DNA of 5,976 bases from Eubacteriales bacterium. Its GTDB lineage: Bacteria; Bacillota; Clostridia; Christensenellales; SZUA-584. The stretch lies in contig JAQTSP010000161.1 of NCBI GenBank assembly GCA_028711205.1, positions 1-5,976 on the forward strand, written 5' to 3'. Positions within the stretch are counted from its first letter, which is position 1. Each line of letters begins with the position of its first letter. Position numbers and translations under genes: made by a program. The notes under the pieces are model-generated. The model saw only the letters and a list, made by a program, of their open reading frames with translations, had not been told where the DNA came from and did no database searches. Below are positions 1 through 5,444 of the stretch, piece by piece.

Positions 1-675
1 GCCGGTGATGTTCGCGTATGAAAGCCCCGTCGAATAGAGAACAGGTTTTGCCCGGCCATAGCTTCCGCCGAGAAAGCCGTGTCCTGTGGCGTTCGCCGCC
101 ATGCTGTAATAGTACGTGATGTTTTCCATCATGTCCTGTTTTGAAAAACCGGGAGAAAAGAGGCCGCTCTCGTCTTCGGGCACGCTGTCCCTTAAATCGT
201 TGGCACGTTCTATCAGCGCCTCGCATGTGGCATAAAGCTCGTCAACGGTGGCGGTCGACGTATCGAGCCCAAGCGTTTCGCCGAGCGTGTTTCGGGAATA
301 GTTAAAGCCCCACAGGCCGGCAAACAGCGTGTAGACCAGTGAAAAGACACAAAGCAGCGTTAGAAACCGGTTGAGGAGCGCAAGCCACCACGACTTCCCT
401 GCGGCAGCGGACCGCACGGCCATCAGTATGACGGACACAACGACAAAAAGTAAAAATATGTACAGCAGGACTTCCGCCAGAGAAAAAGGCAGCAGGCCAG
501 TCACTGTGGACAGCCCCTGATTGATAAATACGAAAATTCCGCGCGAATAGACTGTTTCGGTCAGATCCGGCCAAAGCGAAGAGAGCAGAAAAAGCACATA
601 AAACAAAGGCCCGGGTATGAGCCAAAAAAGTTTCCTGTATACTTTTTTCATGTCTTGCTGAACTGGTTTTTGCAT
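1..675 (-). CDS. DUF3810-family membrane protein, N-terminal part (runs off left edge)
   Basis: The minus-strand frame starting at ATG 675-673 stays open for 225 codons to the window edge, so the C-terminus is missing. The start is supported by GTGAGGG at 686-680, four bases upstream; a second in-frame ATG at 651 has no comparable ribosome binding site. The product begins MQKPVQQDMKKVYRK, followed by a hydrophobic stretch at about residues 17-34, a second at about 64-86 and a third at about 98-121, ending in a WGFNYSR segment. The following extracytoplasmic-looking part contains SYANITG at its visible end. This plan (three N-terminal helices, then WGxNY, then a G(I)TG motif) matches my recollection of DUF3810 proteins of about 350-380 residues. 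In that family a HExxH zinc-protease-like motif comes later, and it would lie outside the window. The function is unknown; a membrane metalloprotease role is inference. It has its own promoter, separate from the prsW-like gene upstream. Confidence 0.8.
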   Translation of the reverse strand, partial: MQKPVQQDMKKVYRKLFWLIPGPLFYVLFLLSSLWPDLTETVYSRGIFVFINQGLSTVTGLLPFSLAEVLLYIFLLFVVVSVILMAVRSAAAGKSWWLALLNRFLTLLCVFSLVYTLFAGLWGFNYSRNTLGETLGLDTSTATVDELYATCEALIERANDLRDSVPEDESGLFSPGFSKQDMMENITYYYSMAANATGHGFLGGSYGRAKPVLYSTGLSYANITG

Positions 676-702
676 TTGGCCCTCACATATTATACTGCAT
701 TA

Positions 703-731
703 ATTGTATATGGATACGCTTTGTTGGTCAA
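703..731 (-). promoter_or_regulatory. sigma-A-type promoter for the DUF3810 gene
   Basis: On the minus strand, TTGACC (731-726) and TACAAT (708-703) are separated by exactly 17 bases. Transcription would begin near 696, leaving a leader of about 20 bases before the ATG at 675 that includes the GTGAGGG ribosome binding site. A second TATAAT (694-689) lies closer to the gene but has no -35 box at a suitable distance. I see no hairpin terminator between the prsW-like stop (778) and this promoter. Confidence 0.65.
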
Positions 732-777
732 TGGAAATGAGAGACAGGTGAGGGGATGAATTAACGGAAAATGGCTG

Positions 778-1478
778 TCACGCCCTGTAATGCCGCGCTT
801 TTGAATCTTTGTAGTATTTTCTAAACATAACGAGCCCGGATATCCAGAGAATCACGACAAAAGGTATGAGAAATTGTGACAGCACGGGTATGTCATCGGA
901 TAACAACAGTATGAAATCATAGGCGCCGTGAAGCAGCATGGGAACGAGAAGCGACTTTCTATAGTAAGACGCGCACTTTCTTTTGTCCGTACAGAACTTG
1001 GCCTGGGAGAGAAAATACCCCATCGTGATGCCGAGAAGCATATGGACAGGCACGCTGAGAAGCGCTCTTGTCAGCAATATGTCGGGGTAGTCAAAGTAAT
1101 ACATCAAAACATATGAGACATCCTCGAGTGTCGCGAACCCGAGCGCGGCCACGCTGCAATAGACGATGCCGTCAAGTCTTTCGTTATAAGCGGGATGGTG
1201 AAAAACAAATTTCATCACGATCAGGCGTTTGAAGAATTCCTCGGACAAGCCGACGACCACAAAAGCCTCAAAAACATACCAGTAAACGCCCCAGAATATA
1301 TTGAAATACTGGCCGACCGTCTCCAGCACGACTGTCGGTATAATGACCAGCATGCCGAGCACAAATATTTTTATCAGCAGCCTACGGGTTCCCGGTCGTA
1401 CCTGTCCTGCAGCACGATAAACACGGTGAGCATGACGCCCGGAGCGATTGCCAGCAATATCAAATATAAATAGCTCAT
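778..1478 (-). pseudogene. prsW: PrsW-family intramembrane protease, interrupted by a one-base frameshift
   Basis: PrsW proteins are multi-pass membrane glutamic-type proteases (MEROPS M82); in Bacillus subtilis PrsW cleaves the anti-sigma factor RsiW. Translation should start at ATG 1478-1476, preceded by GAGG with five bases spacing, giving MSYLYLILLA... and the family-typical DRYDREPVG. That frame then reaches TGA at 1376-1374 after 34 residues. From 1380 the family sequence continues in another frame (LLIKIFVLG...) to the TGA at 780-778. Adding one base near 1381 (GGC CTG instead of GGCTG) restores a 233-residue protein, close to the usual length. In restored numbering the catalytic-type glutamates are E80-E81 (SEEFFKR), then LDGIVY, LED (usually EN), VHMLLG at about 145-150 and HGAYDF with H184. 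The downstream part is fully intact, so this is either a recent mutation or a sequence error. No slippery heptamer is visible that would suggest programmed frameshifting. If the shorter frame were translated alone it could start at GTG 1362, but it would lack the first helix. Confidence 0.85.
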
Positions 1479-1507
1479 CGGCACCTCAAAAAAACATCAT
1501 TATATCA

Positions 1508-1536
1508 ATTATAGTGTCAGGCTGCGCATTTCGCAA
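1508..1536 (-). promoter_or_regulatory. sigma-A-type promoter for the prsW-like gene
   Basis: On the minus strand, TTGCGA (1536-1531) and TATAAT (1513-1508) are 17 bases apart, with the predicted start of transcription near 1501 and the ATG at 1478. A short dyad, TGCG-CATTT-CGCA, overlaps the -35 side and could be an operator, though it is too short to be convincing. This promoter diverges from the one driving the lipoprotein gene. Confidence 0.65.
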
Positions 1537-1572
1537 GTTTTTTAGTGTTTGTGGCATATAACAAAATATAAA

Positions 1573-1602
1573 TTGCATTACACTACAGAGATGCGGTATA
1601 AT
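1573..1602 (+). promoter_or_regulatory. likely promoter of the lipoprotein gene
   Basis: TTGCAT (1573-1578) and a perfect TATAAT (1597-1602) are separated by 18 bases. Transcription would begin near 1609, about 50 bases before the ATG at 1660. The -35 box is one or two bases from consensus and the spacer is one base long, so the promoter may be of moderate strength or need an activator. Confidence 0.5.
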
Positions 1603-1615
1603 TTACTATAGTTAC

Positions 1616-1645
1616 CAGCATATTGCTGATGTATATCATATGATA
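1616..1645 (+). promoter_or_regulatory. two palindromes in the lipoprotein leader (candidate operators)
   Basis: CAGCA-TAT-TGCTG (1616-1628) is an interrupted palindrome and TATCATATGATA (1634-1645) is a perfect 12-base palindrome. Both lie between the predicted transcription start and the ribosome binding site TAGGAG (1649-1654). They could be binding sites for a dimeric repressor or small RNA hairpins. Short A+T-rich palindromes also arise by chance, so the role is only a suggestion. Confidence 0.3.
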
Positions 1646-1659
1646 ATGTAGGAGTATTT

Positions 1660-2319
1660 ATGAAGAGATACACTTTAATCATTTTACTCATCATAGCCAT
1701 CGTGTTAATGCTCAACGGATGTTCAATACCTGAATCAGACAACATGTCAGATGCTTTAGATTCGGTTTCAAGTACAGATTTGCCGAGTGATACCAACGAT
1801 TACGTCCAGGTGCTTGAAGAAAATGGCTGGCAATATCATTTTATCGGAGAAGGATATGAGACCGGAAAGCCAAGATGGTTTTCAAAATATGTTGGCGATA
1901 CGATGTATTCAATAAATATAGATGCCAGAGACTGCTATCTCTATTCTGATAATCCCGATCCCTCATCAGAATGGGAAAAATTGTTCTTAAGCGATAAAGG
2001 GGAAATCTATATTTTTGCAACTGTTCTCACCAACGATTATTTAATCACTATCTATTGGTATCCTGCATATAACCAAAGCCTCATTTATTTTGATCTTGAA
2101 TATACTGATAGTAATTTTATTGAGTACCATTATGTTGCTAGTTATGATATTGACAGTGAAGTATTGAATGAACTGATAAATGAACATAAGGATTTTAGCA
2201 GTGTCATTTCCGACGATCCGGTCATTGAAACAACCGAAGCATTTTATTCAAATATTAACATTCTCTTATCCGACATGGATATGACCGTCGATGATCTGCT
2301 CGAAGAGAGTATTGAATAA
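1660..2319 (+). CDS. putative lipoprotein of unknown function
   Basis: A 219-residue product starting at ATG 1660, five bases after TAGGAG (1649-1654). It carries a clear lipoprotein signal: basic MKR, a hydrophobic core at about residues 4-18, then the lipobox LNGC with Cys21 as the predicted lipidated residue. The exported part of about 199 residues starts with a Ser/Asp-rich linker (residues 22-46) and is acidic overall. It is rich in Tyr, Asp, Ser and Ile, with alternating hydrophobic and polar stretches in residues 55-150 that suggest a beta-rich globular domain. It ends in a more helical acidic tail. I do not recognise the family. It has no cysteine apart from the lipidated one and no obvious catalytic motif. 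The gene is visibly more A+T-rich than metE or valS, which may mean transfer or weak expression. It diverges from the prsW-like gene and has no co-directional partner; no terminator is seen between its stop and the metE promoter. Confidence 0.85.
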   Translation: MKRYTLIILLIIAIVLMLNGCSIPESDNMSDALDSVSSTDLPSDTNDYVQVLEENGWQYHFIGEGYETGKPRWFSKYVGDTMYSINIDARDCYLYSDNPDPSSEWEKLFLSDKGEIYIFATVLTNDYLITIYWYPAYNQSLIYFDLEYTDSNFIEYHYVASYDIDSEVLNELINEHKDFSSVISDDPVIETTEAFYSNINILLSDMDMTVDDLLEESIE

Positions 2320-2381
2320 ATGCTTGTCAGTATTAATCTTATATCCGGTACAAATTGTTGGTGTTTTAGCGTTTAAGGCAA

Positions 2382-2410
2382 TTGACTTTTTTTTATCCCG
2401 TTGATATACT
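2382..2410 (+). promoter_or_regulatory. sigma-A-type promoter for the metE transcript
   Basis: TTGACT (2382-2387) and TATACT (2405-2410) are separated by exactly 17 bases, and each is one base from consensus. Transcription would begin near 2416-2418, giving a leader of about 320 bases that contains the hairpin, the mini-ORF and the cobalamin riboswitch. The stretch from the lipoprotein stop (2319) to this promoter holds nothing else I can identify. Confidence 0.75.
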
Positions 2411-2415
2411 ACTGT

Positions 2416-2454
2416 CCAGCGAACACCCCGTCCGTTTTAGCTGGCGGGTTTTTT
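2416..2454 (+). terminator. terminator-like hairpin at the very start of the metE leader
   Basis: CCCGTC (2427-2432) can pair with GGCGGG (2443-2448), one G-U included, around a 10-base loop and directly followed by six T (2449-2454), the form of an intrinsic terminator. An alternative stem, CCAGC (2416-2420) with GCTGG (2440-2444), uses the same bases and excludes the first. Because the promoter's predicted start is at about 2417, a terminated RNA would be only about 35-40 bases long. It may be a real attenuator, or a terminator for transcripts coming from the lipoprotein gene. The fold is by eye. Confidence 0.5.
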
Positions 2455-2472
2455 GATAAAGGAGGTACGATC

Positions 2473-2511
2473 GTGTTGTACCCAGGTGCTTTTACGGCTC
2501 GTAAAAGATAA
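2473..2511 (+). other. possible 12-codon leader ORF overlapping the riboswitch 5' end
   Basis: AAAGGAGG (2458-2465), a full Shine-Dalgarno match, sits seven bases before GTG at 2473. That GTG opens a frame encoding (M)LYPGAFTARKR, stopped by TAA at 2509-2511. The frame covers the 5' strand of the riboswitch and its first hairpin (CTTTTACG-GCT-CGTAAAAG, 2489-2507), so translation would interfere with aptamer folding. It contains no methionine or cysteine codon apart from the start, so it is not a classical amino-acid attenuator. It may be coincidental: AGGAGGT could instead pair with the B12-box bases ACCT-G-CCT. Confidence 0.2.
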
Positions 2512-2646
2512 TAGGGAATCCGGTGAAAGACCGGAGCAGCCCCCACTACTGTAACCCTGACGAAATTTCACATCATGCCACTGATTAATTCGGGAAGGCA
2601 AGAAAAAGTAGGACGAAGGGAAGCCAGGAGACCTGCCTGATACGGA
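2475..2646 (+). promoter_or_regulatory. cobalamin (B12) riboswitch aptamer controlling metE
   Basis: The hallmarks appear in order: CAGGTGC (2483-2489), ATAGGGAAT (2511-2519), CCGGTGAAAGACCGG (2520-2534), GCAGCCCCCACTACTGTAA (2537-2555), ATGCCACTG (2575-2583), GGGAAGGC, and the B12 box AGCCAGGAGACCTGCC (2622-2637). CAGGT (2483-2487) pairs with ACCTG (2631-2635) to close the core, while the outermost P1 helix looks weak. The peripheral arm between ATGCCACTG and the B12 box is complete, as in the larger adenosylcobalamin-type aptamers. Binding of cobalamin should reduce production of MetE, which is dispensable when B12-dependent MetH works. Exact ends are uncertain by several bases. Confidence 0.93.
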
Positions 2647-2663
2647 TACATTTTATCAACGAA

Positions 2664-2730
2664 TATCTTTGGGGATGAAGATAGGGAATATTTTTTATTT
2701 ACCTGTTTTCTCCAAACAAATAGGAGGAAA
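2664..2730 (+). promoter_or_regulatory. riboswitch expression platform: alternative hairpins over the metE ribosome binding site
   Basis: Three mutually exclusive pairings can be read. A hairpin TATCTT-(TGGGGATG)-AAGATA (2664-2683) presents TGGGG in its loop, able to pair with CCCCA (2541-2545) in the aptamer, the classical L5-L13 kissing contact. TTTTCTCC (2706-2713) pairs with GGAGGAAA (2723-2730), burying the Shine-Dalgarno TAGGAGG (2721-2727). Alternatively TTTGGGGA (2668-2675) pairs with TCTCCAAA (2709-2716), freeing it. No U-tract follows these hairpins, so control should be at translation. The model is that bound cobalamin holds GGGG in the kissing contact and leaves the ribosome site hidden. 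Confidence 0.7.
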
Positions 2731-2734
2731 TAAC

Positions 2735-5017
2735 ATGTCAAAAAATTCAATTGTTGGGTACCCGCGCGTGGGTAGCCAAAGGGAACTCAAATTCTTCACA
2801 GAAGACTATTTTAAAGGCGCAATATCGGCCGATGATCTGAAAAAGAACGCGGCGGCGCTGCGGAAAAGCCAATGGCTGCTGCAAAAACAGCACGGGCTTG
2901 ATTTTATTCCGTCAAATGACTTTTCGTTTTATGACGGCGTTTTGGACGCTGCGTCTATGCTCAATGTTGTGCCGCAGGTGTATAAAACACTGGGCTTTGA
3001 CGAACTGGACACATATTTTGCAATGGCGAGAGGCTATCAGGGAAGCGCGGGCGACGTCAAGGCCTTGTCTATGCGAAAATGGTTCAATACGAATTACCAT
3101 TACATGGTGCCCGTTCTTGACGGGACGAGCGAAATCAGGCTGAACAGCGATAAGCCGTTTGCGCGGTTCACTGAAGCGTTATCGTACGGCATCAAAACAA
3201 AACCGGTGCTGATCGGGCCGTTCACGTTCTTAAAACTGGCGGATATTCATGGAAATATCGACGCTTTTGCCGGGGATATGGTGAAAGCGTACAAGAAGAT
3301 TTTCGATCAGTTCAACGTACTTGGCGCCGAATGGATACAGATCGACGAGCCGTCACTGGTCACGGATTTAACAAAGAAGGATATCGGCCTGTTCGTGAGC
3401 ATATACAGCGATTTGCTGACGTCAAAAGGCGGTCTGAAGATTCTGCTGCAAACGTATTTCGGCGATATCAGAGACGTATACACAAATGTCGCCGGCCTTG
3501 GTTTTGACGGCATCGGGCTCGATTTTATTGAAGGAAAGAAATCGCTTGAATTGGTAGAGGCAAACGGGTTTTTGAGTAACGTGCTGCTGTTTGCCGGTGT
3601 TGTCAACGGAAAAAACGTCTGGCGCAACGATTATGAGAAAACATTGAAGCTGCTTCATGGATTATCACGGCATGTCGATCATGAGCGTATCGTCATCAAT
3701 ACATCCTGTTCGCTCCTGCATGTACCGTACACGATCAAAAATGAGACGGGTATGGCTGAATACTGCAAAAATCATCTCGCGTTTGCAGAGGAAAAGCTCG
3801 CAGAGCTGTCTGAATTAAAGGCTTTGTTTGACGATGGTGATTATTCGGCGCATCCCGGCTATCAAAAAAATGCGGCGCTGATGCAAGACAAAGCAAACGA
3901 AGCGGATGCGGTTATCAGGGAAAAAGTGGCCGGATTGACGGAGAACGATTTTATCCGCAAACCCGCGTTTTCAGAGAGGGAGAAGCTGCAGAAAAAATCG
4001 TTTGGTCTGCCGGTGCTGCCGACAACGACGATCGGGTCGTTTCCGCAGACGCCCCAGGTCAAAGCGCTGCGGGCGGCTTTGAAAAGAGGCGAGATCACGC
4101 AGGAGCAATATCAAACGGATATCAAGGTGAAAATTGCGGAGTGCATCGCTTTACAGGAAGAGATCGGGCTGGATGTGCTTGTGCACGGCGAATTTGAACG
4201 CAACGACATGGTCGAATATTTCGGGCAGAACCTTGACGGTTTCCTGTTTACGCAGAAGGGATGGGTGCAGTCGTACGGAACAAGGTGCGTCAAGCCGCCG
4301 ATTATTTTAAAAGACATCAGGCGCAGCCATCCGATCACCGCCGATTACTGCGTGTACGCGCAGAGCCTGACGAAAAAACCTGTAAAGGGCATGCTGACAG
4401 GGCCTGTCACGATACTCAACTGGTCGTTCCCGAGGGAGGATATATTAAAAGAGGAAATGGCCTTCCAGATCGCGCTTGCAATAAAAGAAGAGGTCATGGC
4501 ACTGGAAGAAAAGGGGATACGCATCATTCAGATCGACGAAGCGGCCTTGAAGGAAAAGCTGCCGATAAGGCGCGCTGACTGGCACACGGATTATCTTGAT
4601 TGGGCGATTGCCGCGTTCAGGCTGGTGCATGCGTCGGTCAAACCGGATACGCAGATCCATACGCACATGTGCTACAGCGAATTTGAAGAGATTATTGAAG
4701 ATATCAATGCCATGGACGCGGACGTGATCTCCTTTGAGGCTTCGCGCTCGAACCTTTCCATCGTCGATGCACTGGAGAGAGCCAATTTCAAAACGCAGGT
4801 CGGCCCGGGTGTTTACGATATCCATTCGCCGCGCGTGCCGGGCGTCGCGGAGATCGAGGCGGCTATCCATAAAATGCTCAAGAAGATCAATAAGAACAAG
4901 CTGTGGGTGAATCCTGACTGCGGATTGAAAACGCGCGGGGAAGAGGAGACGATACCCAGCCTGAAAAACATGGTCGCCGCGGCAGTGAACGCCAGGGAAA
5001 AGCTGAACCGTATATAA
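2735..5017 (+). CDS. metE: cobalamin-independent methionine synthase MetE
   Basis: MetE transfers the methyl group of 5-methyltetrahydropteroyl-triglutamate to homocysteine, the last step of methionine synthesis, in the cytoplasm and without B12. The product is 760 residues, the usual family length. The start at ATG 2735 follows TAGGAGG with seven bases spacing and gives MSKNSIVGYPRVGSQRELK, the normal family N-terminus; an upstream TTG at 2669 lies in the riboswitch platform and is not credible. The N-terminal barrel covers roughly residues 4-310 (GPFTFLKLA, WIQIDEPSLV). The C-terminal catalytic barrel runs from about 427 (LPTTTIGSFPQT) through HGEFERNDMVEYFGQ, GPVTILNWSF and IIQIDEAALKEKLP. 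The zinc ligands are all present: H644 and C646 (THMCYSEF), E668 (SFEASR) and C729 (NPDCGLK). H697 in GVYDIHSP matches the proposed proton-donor histidine. These are each offset by +3 from Escherichia coli MetE numbering. It appears to be transcribed alone under the upstream riboswitch. Confidence 0.98.
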   Translation: MSKNSIVGYPRVGSQRELKFFTEDYFKGAISADDLKKNAAALRKSQWLLQKQHGLDFIPSNDFSFYDGVLDAASMLNVVPQVYKTLGFDELDTYFAMARGYQGSAGDVKALSMRKWFNTNYHYMVPVLDGTSEIRLNSDKPFARFTEALSYGIKTKPVLIGPFTFLKLADIHGNIDAFAGDMVKAYKKIFDQFNVLGAEWIQIDEPSLVTDLTKKDIGLFVSIYSDLLTSKGGLKILLQTYFGDIRDVYTNVAGLGFDGIGLDFIEGKKSLELVEANGFLSNVLLFAGVVNGKNVWRNDYEKTLKLLHGLSRHVDHERIVINTSCSLLHVPYTIKNETGMAEYCKNHLAFAEEKLAELSELKALFDDGDYSAHPGYQKNAALMQDKANEADAVIREKVAGLTENDFIRKPAFSEREKLQKKSFGLPVLPTTTIGSFPQTPQVKALRAALKRGEITQEQYQTDIKVKIAECIALQEEIGLDVLVHGEFERNDMVEYFGQNLDGFLFTQKGWVQSYGTRCVKPPIILKDIRRSHPITADYCVYAQSLTKKPVKGMLTGPVTILNWSFPREDILKEEMAFQIALAIKEEVMALEEKGIRIIQIDEAALKEKLPIRRADWHTDYLDWAIAAFRLVHASVKPDTQIHTHMCYSEFEEIIEDINAMDADVISFEASRSNLSIVDALERANFKTQVGPGVYDIHSPRVPGVAEIEAAIHKMLKKINKNKLWVNPDCGLKTRGEEETIPSLKNMVAAAVNAREKLNRI

Positions 5018-5046
5018 GCGATGCGGTAACGGCAAATGAATGAGAA

Positions 5047-5110
5047 CAAATGGCTCCTGTTGCGTGAAATAAGCATTAACGCCGTGACAGGAGCATCTAT
5101 TTGTATTTTA
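5047..5110 (+). terminator. inverted repeat after metE, probable weak terminator
   Basis: GCTCCTGT (5053-5060) and ACAGGAGC (5087-5094) are perfect 8-base complements. GCGT (5062-5065) with ACGC (5079-5082) can extend the stem inward, and CAAAT (5047-5051) with ATTTG (5099-5103) outward past an internal loop. The downstream sequence is T-rich but broken (ATCTATTTGTATTTTA) rather than a clean T-run, so termination may be partial. It lies about 35 bases after the metE stop and before the valS promoter, the expected place for a metE terminator. Confidence 0.55.
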
Positions 5111-5125
5111 TATCTTCCTTTTAAG

Positions 5126-5154
5126 TTGACAGGACATGGCGCCTATATTATAAT
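5126..5154 (+). promoter_or_regulatory. consensus sigma-A promoter for the valS T-box transcript
   Basis: TTGACA (5126-5131) and TATAAT (5149-5154), both perfect consensus, are separated by 17 bases. Transcription should begin near 5160-5162, just before the first bases of T-box stem I. So perfect a promoter suggests that control is exerted after initiation, by the leader RNA. Confidence 0.9.
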
Positions 5155-5160
5155 TTTAGC

Positions 5161-5424
5161 ACTGCGAAGAGAAAGAGTAGTATTACCAAAGCGCCGCAAA
5201 AAAGAGAGAGGCCTCAACGGCTGAAAGGGCCTCGCGGAAAGCGTGTAAGAAGTCGCTTTTGAGCACCGGTCGCGAAAAACAGTAGCTATCGGCGTCGCCG
5301 TGCGTTAAACGGACAGAGTGCAGGCATTATTCCCGAAAAGCAATCGGCTTTTGGTATTTATGCCTGAATCAAGGTGGTACCGCGGGTTTGTCCGTCCTTT
5401 TATCAGGGCGGTTTTTTGTTTTTT
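5161..5424 (+). promoter_or_regulatory. T-box leader responding to uncharged tRNA-Val
   Basis: T-box leaders read a tRNA anticodon and its free 3' end and let transcription continue only when the tRNA is uncharged. The 5' strand of stem I is AGAGAAAGAGTAGTA (about 5167-5181), with an AGAGAG bulge near 5202-5207. The 3' strand carries AAGAA-GTC-GCTTTTGAGC, placing the specifier codon GTC (valine) at 5252-5254 by analogy with the glyQS leader. A strong hairpin lies at 5321-5366 (CAGGCAT/ATGCCTG outside, CCGAAAAGC/GGCTTTTGG inside). The T-box itself is AAGGTGGTACCGCGG (5371-5385). The antiterminator would pair AAGG (5371-5374) with CCTT (5396-5399) and GCGGG (5382-5386) with TCCGT (5391-5395), leaving the bulge TGGTACC. 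TGGT pairs with a tRNA ending ACCA, in line with the A73 discriminator of tRNA-Val. Confidence 0.95.
5392..5424 (+). terminator. intrinsic terminator of the valS T-box
   Basis: CCGTCC (5392-5397) pairs with GGGCGG (5406-5411), with one G-U, around the eight-base loop TTTTATCA, followed by TTTTTTGTTTTTT (5412-5424). Its 5' strand is shared with the antiterminator, so only one of the two can form. With charged tRNA-Val this hairpin should stop transcription before valS. Confidence 0.88.
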
Positions 5425-5444
5425 AGAAAATTGGAGGGATGTTT

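Noticed and set aside
302..625. Minus-strand frame of 107 codons at the left end
   Set aside because: It overlaps the DUF3810 frame in a different phase; the frame from 675 has the promoter, the ribosome binding site and family features.
1366..1390. Programmed ribosomal frameshifting in prsW
   Set aside because: Joining the two parts needs a -1 shift at GTA GGC TGC, which has no slippery heptamer and no clear downstream stimulator; PrsW genes are not known to use frameshifting.
1195..1473. Plus-strand frame of 92 codons opposite the prsW-like gene
   Set aside because: The minus strand carries recognisable PrsW sequence across the whole interval, and the plus frame resembles nothing and has no start signals.
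2669..2734. In-frame TTG at 2669 as an earlier metE start
   Set aside because: It lies in the riboswitch platform without a ribosome binding site, and the family N-terminus begins at the ATG at 2735, which has a strong TAGGAGG.
2382..2734. SAM riboswitch or methionine T-box upstream of metE
   Set aside because: The leader contains the B12 box and full cobalamin aptamer signature, and I found no SAM-I core or T-box motif AGGGTGGNACCGCG in this interval.
4445..5035. Long open frame (196 codons) on the minus strand inside metE
   Set aside because: It is antisense to the conserved catalytic domain of MetE, has no ribosome binding site or family resemblance, and is explained by the codon pattern of the real gene.
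5036..5224. Small plus-strand frame of 62 codons between metE and valS
   Set aside because: It runs through the inverted repeat, the valS promoter and the T-box stem I, and has no ribosome binding site, so it is a chance open frame.
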